A stretch of DNA of 49,477 bases, taken from positions 1-49,477 of the forward strand of contig NW_014577873.1 of assembly GCF_000485595.1 (NCBI RefSeq). Reading direction: 5' to 3'. The stretch's first letter is position 1, and the number at the start of each line of letters is the position of its first letter. The notes beneath the pieces are model-generated. The model made no database searches. It worked only from the letters and a program-made list of their open reading frames with translations, and was not told the DNA's origin. The DNA is from Priapulus caudatus (lineage: Eukaryota > Priapulida > Priapulimorpha > Priapulimorphida > Priapulidae). Both the position numbers and the translations under genes were made by a program. Below are positions 10,438-22,400 of this stretch, in pieces.

Positions 10438-13400
10438 CTAGCGAGAACGGTTGCAGGGAGACTTGCATCATCGATACACAATTTGATGTCAATAACGATA
10501 CGAAAAAGACAACGTTCAAGTTTCAAGTTTCAAAGTAACATTAAGCTATCACAAGCTGGCTATTACAAGACAGTTTAGTGAATGTAACGTAACATAGATC
10601 AACAAGCATTCGACATAATTGACGCTTAGTTGGTCAGCTGACTCGACAGGAGTAATTTTGTGTGTTATCCCCACAATAAACGGAAATCCCACAATGATTT
10701 CGTGGGTACTAGCCAGCTGCTTACAGCTCTACAAGTGGTATTGACCAACTTCAATATTCATATTGGGAATGCACTACACCAGGTGGCATATTGATTAATT
10801 GATTGCCCTTTAGTAATGAGATACTTTTTTAGGCTTTCTGCGAGCAAATAACCACGACATATAACAGTTAACGTACACCATACAGCAGTATCTTGCAGTA
10901 AGTAATAAGCCTATTCCAGTATATGCACTACGTACATTTATGTTATCAGCAGATGCCTACATGAATGAAAGAGCCAGAGTAGAGCTATTTGAAAGAATAC
11001 ACAGCATACCTGTATCCTTTATTATCCGGGATCGTTTCCAGTTCCTGTCTTGGTGACATCTCCTCTTCTACGATGCTCTGTTTCCAGAAGCGGAAGTTCG
11101 TTAGGCCTTTCTTTTTTTCTGCAACTATATTCAGGTATAACTGTAGTCAGAGAAACCATCGACTATCCTCCCGATTCGACCGATGTCGGCAGTCATGTAC
11201 GACCGCTCACGTTATTGGGACACAAACGTAAGATTAAAAAATCAAATCAAAATTAACTCAAACAACTCAACAAGCTCAAAAATTTAACTCAAATCAAAAA
11301 ATCATCATCGCACTTGGGTGTTGGGAGGGCAGTTTGAGGTGGTCGTAATTCAGCTTTAGAACATCATCATCAAACCTGCTTTCTTTCTTTACCTTTCTTT
11401 CCATCGAGCGTGCCGGCTCCCCGTCCCCGGTTACCGGTCCCGGGACTGCTGTTCTCTTCGAAGTAGACCTTGTCACGAGTGACGAGGTATTTGCGTGCCT
11501 TCACTAGTAACTGGTCAAAGTTACCGACCGTGTGGGAGTAAGAGTCCACTTGTTGCTTCACCGAGGCTAGGACCTATAGAAGTAGCAGCAGTCTTAACTT
11601 GAACCAGTTACAACTTACAACATCACAAAATTCGCAACTGTATCACGACTAGTAGTTGTATATTACTATTTCAAGATTTAATTATAATCCCAAGTTCTGC
11701 CAGATTTTGAAAATCATTCTGATATCAGATCTCAGATCATAATGAAACCCCTTCTACCTGAGACTGGGAAAAAGTCAAACCACTAACAGATGTCATGAAA
11801 GAATGAATGAATGAATGAACAACTGCTTTCTGATGAAAGAAGTACTCACTGTGTGAGAATCACAAGACATGACACCTCTGGCAATAGCCGCAGTCTAACA
11901 AAACCGCAACAAACTCGTGTGAGCCTGATTAAACACACTAGATCATCATACTCATAGGCACCTCACACACATCACACACTAGGCACCTCATCAACGCTGG
12001 GCTGGCACACCAGGTTGTGGTTGAGTAGGAAGGAGCGCACGCACGCACAAGAGCATACCTGGGACAGCCAGCATATGCTGGACTGGCACACCAGGTTGTG
12101 GTTGAGTAGGAAGGAGCGCACGCACGCACGAGAGCATACCTGGGACAGTGAGCGAACGCTGGGCTGGCACACCAAGTTGTGGTTGAGTAGGAAGGAGCGC
12201 ACGCACGCACGAGAGCATACCTGGGACAGCGAGCGAACGCTGGGCTGGCACACCAGGTTGTGGTTGAGTAGGAAGGAGCGCACGCACGTACGGGAGCCTA
12301 CCTGGGACAGCGAGCGAACGCTGGGCTGGCACACCAGGTTGTGGTTGAGTAGGAAGGAGCGCATGAGCGGCTGCGGGTAGCAGGCGAGTCGAGCGACGAC
12401 GGCCGTCACATGAAGGTTCACGTAGAACGTGTTCTCCATCATGTTATCCAGCTTGCGGAACACGGTCGTGAACAATGGACCTGTGAACACGAACCACAGC
12501 CGTCAACAATGTTACCGTAATCCTGTACATTTACTGCCCAGGAGATAAAACGTATGCATCGTGAAACCGAGGGGAAAGTGGTTCTGTGGCAGTAGCCATC
12601 ATCTAATAAACTCCTAACCGTGAGAGACTGAGGGTATCGTCAATATTCTTACAGAAGTCGACCTTTAATACACATATGCATACCCATAGCTGCACAGACT
12701 GCATAATTCCAGCGTCAGTCACCAGCCTTATTATTAGTGTTGTCAATCGGTTGTAATTTCGTAATCGATCATCGGTTGGACCCAAGTAACTGATGATCGG
12801 TTACAATCGGTTACTCGGAGTGTTGAATGCCTGCATGTGCGTAACGTCGTGTGCATGTACGTGTGTGCATGTATGTGCTTGTTTAGCCCTGTTTACTGTT
12901 TGTTTTGCACTGTTTATTACTGTGTGTATAATACATGTATGTTAATAAAGGATAACTTGTATATAGTAGCGATGATATCTCTGATTCTCATCACTTTTCC
13001 AAGTTTTACATTTATTTCAAATTATTTTTTTTTTTTGATGAAATCGATTATGGATTTTGATAACCAAGCGCTTGGTTCAAGCCACTGTTCAACCGATGAT
13101 CGAGTATAATCGATGATCGTGACATCACTACTTATTATTATTAATAAACATTATTAATAACTAACATTATTATTCATCTCAAAGATGAGAACGGCCCCGG
13201 ACGAAAAACGCAGGATATATTTCTACTTACTGGTAGAAGAGCGCAAAGTGCTATATTGCGCACCGAAGGTCACTATATTGCGCACTCTCTGGGGGTCTTA
13301 GGGTCCACCCAGAACATTTTTTTAATTAGATGCTTGCAGACGCGTTCTGAGGCACAGAAATTTCGAAAACTAGCTTATTCATGAACGCTGCCATTGCGCG

Positions 13401-16400
13401 TGCATTGCCGCGCAGTGCGCGAATGAATAGTACATTTGTCAGCCATGGGAGATTCTCATCTCTGTCATCTACATTAATCACAGGCGAAGCTGTGGCTGGA
13501 CTCACCGATGTCGGGGTTGCCAAACCTCGCTGCGACGGGGCTGAGTGGCGTGGACGGAATACCTGGAAGATCACAATTCGCTGCCACAGGTGGCGCCACC
13601 GGCGTGTCCGCCGCCGCGGTCGACGACGCATCCCGCACGACGGCTGACGTCTCGCCCGCGTCTCGCTCATCATCCTTGCTCCTCATGACCCCTGCCCCGT
13701 CCCGCCGCTGCTGTCCCTCCTGGCATGACTTGGGAGCGCCCCCTGGCAGCGAGTCACTTCCCTCCTCCGGACAGAGGACGCTCTGACTAAGTGCACTTTG
13801 TGTATGCGCATCTGCCTCGCCATTGGGAGGGAAGGCCGAGGCCGCCTCGCAATCGAGACAGAGACTCAAGTCCGCCGCCTCGTCGTCGTCGATACTCGAG
13901 GCGGGCGTCTCGTCGTCGAGCTGGAGACTCGCCGCAACGGCCTCGATCTCGTTGAGGCTCTCCTCGAGGTCGCCCGCCGCGGCGGCGCCCTCTGGCGTCC
14001 GCACCCTGCAGAGGGCGCTCTCGAACTGCTCGCTCGACAGCCGCCGCCAGTCGTGCACGAGCGGCAGGTCAGCGCCGAGCGCCATCCGCTCCGACAGCAG
14101 CGCCACCTCGCCGTCGCACAGGCTGTCGTCCCTGCTCCTAGGGGGCGCCGCCGCCGCCGCAGCCACCACCGGCGCCTCGCATGGCGTTTCGACGGTGCCG
14201 TTGACGACACGCTCGGGCCGCCACCTGACCTCGTCCTCCTCGATTTCGTCTTCGGGACCCCCGTGCTTGACCACCGCGACGGCGTGCTTGGCCTCGGATG
14301 CCGCCTCGGCGGCGGCCGTGACGACGGCGTCCGGCGGCGGCGCCATGCCGTCGTACGGCGCCGACCAGCACGCGGCGCAGGCGCGCGCGCACGCTCCGAC
14401 GCCGGCATGCGCGTCCCGCAGGTAGCTGACGTAGTCCGTCTCGTAGTCTCCCAGCCGCGCCGACGCCGCCGCCGCCGCCGACGCCGGGCGCGCGTCGCCG
14501 TGGTGACCGCGGCTACCGCCCAGCCGGAACCCCGCCTGCGAGAAGTTGGTCTTGCGCAGCAGGAGGGACTTGGCGGCGCTCGCGTCGATCGGGGAGACGG
14601 GCGGGGTGGCGGGGATCGGGGGCAGGGCCGGCACGCAGCAGGAGGGAACGAGGGAGAGGAGCTTCTCCGCAGAGGAACCGTACGTGTCCATCGTCTTGAG
14701 GCTGCGTATCTGACTCACCATCACGTGACTGCAGGGGATGAGATGTCTGAAACGCAGCGTAGTATAGTTTAGTTCAGTAGTGTAGCATAGAATAGCATAC
14801 TATTGTATAGTATAGTATAGTATAGTATAGTATAGTATAGTATAGTATAGTATAGTATAGTATAGTATAGTATAGTATAGTATAGTATAGTATAGTATAG
14901 TATAGTATAGTATATAAGTATAGTATATTTATAGTAGTTAGTATAGTAATAGTATATTAGTATAGTAGATATAGTAAGTATTACGTATAGCATATTGTGT
15001 ATATGATTAGTATAGTATAGTATGATAGTATAGTATAGCATAGTATGTATAGTATAGTAGTAATATAGTATAGTATAGTATAGTATAGTATAGTATAGTA
15101 TATATAGTAAGTATATATACAGGGTTCATAGTAGTAAGACACATGTGTGAAATTAAGGACTTATAAGACGCTCTTGCTGGATGGCCAAAATAATTACTTT
15201 TTTTACGCGAGTTTCTGATAGATACCAACTATTAAAGCGTCACTAATAATATTTAATATACACAGTTGCACAGCAGATTTATTATTCCGTATTATATATA
15301 CAACATTTTACTGCTAAGTCGATAACAGTTTATACAAACAATTGATATGAATATTGTAGGCTTGCAAAAAATAAGGATATAGAGTACTTTCTCTCAGATT
15401 TAGCCCAAAAATATAAGTACTAATATAGGGCCCTTATTTTATTGTTTGGACCAAAATAAGTACTGTATAAGACTTTGAAGACCCCGCTATCGAACCCATT
15501 GGTATAGTTATATAGAGTATGTATAGTATATGTATTATAGATAGTACGTATAGTATAGTATAGTAAGTATTATGTATAGTAATATAGTATAGTATAGTAT
15601 AGTATAGTATAGTATAGTATAGTATAGTATACCACAGCACACTATAGTATATGTATACGTGTCTGAAATGCAGTGTAGTATAGTTTAGTTCAGTACGGTA
15701 CAGTACGGTACAGTTTAACTTAGTATAGTAAAGTAGAGTACAGTGTATAGTGTTTTTAGTTCAATAGTGCAGCATTGCATAGCGTAGCGTTGTATCGCAT
15801 AGGATACTACAGCACACTACAGTACAGATCAGTACAGTGAAGGGCAGTATAGATCAGTACAGCACAGTACAATGCAGTAAAGTACAGTACAGTGCAGTAC
15901 AGTATATTACAATGCAGTACAATGCAGTGCAGTACGGTACAGTATAGAATAGAAAGCACCGGCAACATGCTGGAAACTCCAAAACCATACTGTTCAGGAA
16001 AAACGTTGCATACAAGCACACATGCATTCACAGGGTGATGCTATATATTGTTCACCAGACACAGATGTAATATATACTAAAAAAGAAAGAATAAATAACA
16101 TCCTGCAGTTTCATTGGTTTAAAAGGACACCATTTCACACACCTAGTATTCTTCACATTTCACACATCTAGTATTCTTCACATTTCACACACCTAGTATT
16201 CTTCACATTTCACACACCTAGTATTCTTCACATTTCACACACCTAGTATTCTTCACATTTCACACACCTAGTATTCTTCACTTACACCAATTCCTTCATT
16301 CACACACCCTAGTATTCTTCAGCATACCCCAGTTTCTACACATCCCCTTAGTATTCTTCACATTTCACACACCTAGTATTCTTCACATTTCACACGAAAC

Positions 16401-19400
16401 TGCATCTAGTCACATAATCACTTATAACGCATAAAGTGTACAACACTACGTTTACAACCGTTGCCCAGGCGAGCACGAAACAGCTGCTATATAACATAAT
16501 ATATATAACACAGGGCCATAGGCTGAGCAAATTTCTAGGGGGTGTAATGATGAGCGATGGGCGCAGCTCTTGATCGACGTCCATAGTGTGGTAGGGGTGG
16601 GTCTGAGACAAGGCTTTCACGGATAAGTGACCAAAAATTCACGTTAGGGTTATTTACGATTATTTAGCCAGCTTATTTTTTCATTTTGCCCTCAAGATAT
16701 TGCTGCCCCCCACAGGCCTACGACCCGGTAACATGTTATATAGATAATATCACAGACAACTGTTTTATAGATAAAGACAAGATTATAGTACCCATATGTT
16801 TCCCAATGGCATGCTTACCTGAGGACTAGATGCAGCATAACCTCCTCACAGTTAAGACTGAGCAATGTGTGGATCAACGAAAGGGAGACAAGACATAGCT
16901 GAATGAAATGGAAAACAACATAGTTAATTGAATAATTAAAATAACAATTGGGCAATTAAGAAATGGCATCACATCCTAATACGTTATACTCTATCCCTTA
17001 ATTTGGCCTCACATTTACATACTTTTTGGTAGAACCTTACTTCTGGATATGACATATAGCAGCTAGAACAAATCTAGATATATTAACATTATCATCTTTA
17101 CATGTTACGAATTGACAATCTATATTTATTTTACAATTATATTATATTATCAGGATTCTACCCAGGCCTTTAATTCATGTTGTATCCGACATGCCCTCAA
17201 GGTTAAAGCCAATTTTGGGGGAGTGGGTGGGGAGGGAAGGGGGGGAGGGAGAGGCAAACGAAAGGGGTAGGGGTGGGGGTGGGGGGAAAGGAAGGGGGAG
17301 GGGAGGGAGGGGGGGAGACATACCCGGTCGGAGTTGTTTATTCGCGAGACGATTGAGTCTATGATGACAGCACCGTCCAACTTCTCTACTAGCAGGAATC
17401 GTAGGAACGTTTTCATCAGCGCTTTGTCCGTGATGTTTGAGATGAACAGCTTCAGGTAGGCCGTTGCCATGACAACCTCGTCCGTCGAGCTCTTAGCAGA
17501 CAAAAGATGCGCGGCAAATTAGGCACCCGTTTGTCACCATTTTCAGTCTACGTATATTGCCCCGAGTCGCTCTTGCATTGATGAAATAAATGAGAATTCT
17601 ATTGTATACACTTATTGTGAATACCTGGTAACGTGTGATTACAAAATAAAGACCACTTCCTCGTCGCCCCAACTCAAGCTTTTCGTTTTATGAGGGTTTT
17701 CACTTTCTTTGATTGCCACGATATTGAATTTCACATGCTATAGACATATAATTTTGCATTCAGTACTCTTCCAAAAACTAAGAGATGGGAAATTTAATAT
17801 GGACATTCACCTTGAGAATTTTTTTTTACTTAGAATCACCACGAAATTGCGCCTGTTAATTGAAACTTGTCACGATAATATGGTTCAGTAAACCTGTTTC
17901 GTTTACGGCATACCATACATGTGTGTGTGCTGAGGCTGCGGTGGGGTAACGAACAGCTGCAATCAGCAGCGAATTATAATTACCTTCGAATATAATGACA
18001 CCTGAAAAATTACCCTTTGGCTAACAAGGACATCGAGATAGCAAGTCCTAACATTTCGCTTGATGACTACGCTTACAACTTTTTATATGTTGTTATATAG
18101 GGCTCCTGCAAGAAACGTGCACAAGTGCATGTGTGTGTGTATGTGTATGCGTGTGCGTGTGCGTGTGCGTGTGTGTGTGTGTGCATGCATGCAAGCCCTA
18201 TGCACCTAGTGCACGAATGCAGTGTACACATGCTGTGCAACATTTATAATCAACGTGATGTTAGTACAGCATGCACAAACAGTGAATTCAACAAGTACGG
18301 TCCAGCCATGCAGTATTCTACAAGTTAGACCATGATGTAGAAATAGCCCCTGCTGTAAAAGTAAGCATGCTGTAAGCAAGGAACAGCTGCTGAAAAGCAA
18401 AAACATAAACCCAGATGCTCGACGAGGGGTTTCTACCCATACATGCAGTAATTAGAGCAACCTTCTCTCTTTGGTAAGCTCATCTCAGACTTTGGACTTA
18501 TGTAGCATGCAATGTACTTCATACTAAGCTTCATTGCATCTCCTACAATTAGGAACATTTCTCTTCTTGATTCTAATAGTACTGAACCCACAAAATAGAC
18601 ACAACATGCACACACGCACGCACGCACGCACGCAATCGTGTACACACATGCACACATGCACGCACTCACACAATCGTGTGCACACATGCACACACGCACG
18701 CACGCACACAATCGTGTACACACATGCACACACGCACGCACTCACGCATGTACACACGCACGCATGCACACAATCGTGTAGACGTGTACACACATACACG
18801 CACTCATATGAAAGCCTAACAACTGAACAAGGCCACTATGCTTTGCTCAATACTCCCCTATAACAGCAACTCGACCTTCACACATGCATGCACGCACACA
18901 CACACCTACACGCCTGCACACGCACACATGCATGCATGCACACACACGCACGCACGCACGCACACGCACACGCACACGCACACGCACACACACACACCAT
19001 CGTCTCTAAAAAACCACTACTCTTTTCAGGAGAGGGGTTCGTCAGATATCTCACTCACTATGAGCATGCACACTAGGTAGCTGCATACTGACCACTGTGT
19101 ACGGCGTATGGCGTAGAGAGTAAGGAATTCCCATTAACTCCTGATAGAAAAGAGAAAGACAGCAGCGAAAATAGAAGTTAAAAACAAAGCATTTGTCAGA
19201 AAAATCGTTTCTCCGCACCCAAGACCTCATCACTGCAACAACTCATTTTCAAAGATGGAGCCAAATAACGATGTTATTTCCATGCAGTGACACCTGGCGT
19301 GTGGTGACATGGCATCAGTGCCTGCAAACTGCAATATATCAGGAGTGAATAATAGAGATTCTCTATTATTCACTCCTGGTTATATAATATGGTGCTAACT

Positions 19401-22400
19401 GAATAGGAGAAAGTGCATCCACACAATCAATCACCTTAACATACCTAACTGATATTGGCACAACCAAAATGTAACAGCTAACTATCCGTAGTATTATTGC
19501 AGGTAATTCACAGAAGTGCGCATCACCGCAAGACACTTAGACGATAGTGCAAAAGATGATTGCCCAGCACGGCTGAGTGACACAACTAAAATACGAAATG
19601 TTTCTCGTTACGCCCTTAGGCGTGATTACACGCCTAATTTAAGATTTACTTTCACTTGCGTGAATACATTAAGAGTCATACTATCCATGTAGGCATCTTC
19701 TGTATGTAGTATACTAAAATGGCTTTAGGTGCAACATATGTGGATAGAGATGGAATGGAGGGGTAGAGTAGGAACGCGGAGGAATCAAAGATGGAGGGAG
19801 ATTTTTATAGTAGGAATGTCAGGTAATAAATAGGATTTCAGTAAGCAAATTAGGGGCCGGTTTCACGAAGCGTAATTAAGTCCTTAATCATGATTAAATC
19901 ACTAATCATGATTAACCTCCCATACTTAAATAGAAGTAACTGTTTCACGAAGCGTAATTAACTTTAATCATGATTAAGTTAATCACAATATTTAATTCTA
20001 CTCAGGAGCATGATTAAATCCACTAACCATAATTAGTTGCTAGTACTAGTAGTAGTATGTAGGTAGTACTAGTACAGTAAGTAGGCTGCAGATTTTACAA
20101 TTGGAAATTTTACTTCGATTTTTTCCCAAGGAAATTGAAATTATCTAAGATTAGCTGTACTAATTTAGTAATTATAATTGCAAATTAATTCCTTTTCAGG
20201 TACCGTTTTGCAGGTACTTTTTCCGTTGTCCGCCATTTTGAATACAGTGTAATTCATGTTTAAGTCGGCTAATTATGTGATTCGTTAAATATGTAATTAA
20301 ATCACTTCGTGAAACATATTTTTAAGTATGATTAACTAATCATAATTACGGAAAGTTAATCATGATTATTGATTTAACTATAATTAAAGTTAATCATGCT
20401 TCGTGAAACCGGCCCAGATCTATACACTGTTTACTCTTGACATCACAAAGTCATTAAACTATGAGAACAAATAGTGTTTTAACCAGCCATAGAAACAAAA
20501 GGGGAAAACCATGTGACATTCAGCAAAGGGCTGGCATAAAATTAAAGAAAAAACAAAACAAAACAAAACAAGAACCTGATAGTGTTACAAAAGCGGCCCG
20601 ACCACGTCTCTGCAGTGGAGTTACGTCCGTGCCGTCACCACCATAAAATAGAATCTCTATATAGGCATTTGAGGATCTGCTATACTGTACATATTGCAAC
20701 ATACAACATACCTGGCAGAGAGCTGGCCCCATAACACAGACGAGGAAACCATGGTATACATAGTCAATGAGCTGATCCCGCACAGCTGCATGCGCCACCT
20801 GTAAACAGATGAACGTACATACACATTCAGCTGAATGCAGGTGGATCACGAAAAGACAGATGTCTTGCGTTCAGTATTTTCCAGCTCTCGGTTTCTCATT
20901 CTAGGTGTGGCTCTACTCAATTACTTACAGACGGCATTACACAATATGCTAACAGAATTTCGCAGCAATCACTATCGCAACTCAGAGCGACTCTCGCGTC
21001 ATTTAGAGATCGTAAAAATAACTCTAAAACAAGTCAGAATGTCTTCCGCGGTAATGCACACTATCAAGCCTCGGATTGAAACTCAACATTACTGCGCTGG
21101 TTAAAAAAACAGTGAAAAAGCATGTATTGTGTTGCTAGGCAACAAAGTGTGCTGCAACCGTAAACTCGTCGTTACACGACCGAAGCAGTCGAGAGCTATC
21201 TAAAACCTCTCGGCGAAACGTCTATCGATGAGAGGCAGTCATTAAATTCGTGTTTGCATCGCAAAAAAGCAGGCGCGAGTCGTTCGGGCCACAATTAAAA
21301 AATCTTTGTTTGCCCTCACCCAACCCAGGCTGAAAAGTTTGGGTAAGTAGTTGGGCTTTTTTTAGGGGGGTCTTTTTACAAATTCAGCATGGTGTCTACA
21401 TGCTCGGGTGTGCTTCTGTGGAGATGCCTTTTATGTTGAATGTTTGTTTTGCTTGGTACATATAATGTATTGCCTACAGATTTACATAATGTACAGTGAT
21501 ACAATTTGTAAAAAAAAGAGAGAAAGATCAATAACATTTTTTGAGTCAGCCCCTTTTTGGCGGGTCGGTCGGGTGAGGGCAAACAAACAATATTTTTATC
21601 ATGGCCTCATTACCTGCACGACGGCATTGCAGAACTCCAGCGAGCCGAGAAACGTCTCCAGCTCTGGCAGTTGCTCCTTATCTTCGTCTCGCAGCTCGTG
21701 CCAATCCTCCGGCAAGGCCTCCAGCTTCCTGGGAAGTCGTGAGTACAGCCCGCTCAGTCCCGTCGCCAACACCTATGCATTAGAGTGGCATATTGCAGCG
21801 AAAATTAAATTACTTTATTAGAGCAAGACAAGCTATCGGTTTAGAGCACCAAGACATGTTGTAGTGGCACTGCGGCAAACATTTCCTTCAGAGTGATACC
21901 AAGGCCAATTATTTTTTAACACATCTTATGTGTAGCAAAGAGAGATACATACATAACATTGGATTTATGTGAAGGGCACGAGGGCAAACTAAGTATTCTA
22001 GCCACAGCCATGGATTTATTACTAACCGATTTTCAGCAATACTACTGCAAATAGGAACGAAAAACACGGCACCAGCAACCGGTGCCAAGGTGAAAGAAAC
22101 GAAAGCCGATATTGTGGAAGCTATACTTGAAATCAGCTTCGTTAACAGGGCTCGATGTTGCATGGATTTTATAGGCTACCCTTCGTTAGGGAACCACTTT
22201 TCACAGTGCTAGAAAACCAATTAGCTCAAAGTTCAGCTCATCACAGGTACAGTTTCCTGCCCATGGCTTTCCTGCATACAAGTAACCTTAGATTTTGCGA
22301 TGAAAGCGAGCATACTCTGCCTGGAACAAACTAAATCTTTAAACTAAACCTAAGGGCAACAGCTATCGCTCCGAATTATTTACTACCAGCATTGATCGTC

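Noticed and set aside
13474-14772. Long overlapping frames on the plus strand opposite FHIP1 exon 8
   Set aside because: They are shadows of a GC-rich coding exon; only the minus frame has family motifs and splice phases.
18433-19080. Cys/Val- or His/Thr-rich frames over CACACG repeats
   Set aside because: Pure translations of microsatellites.
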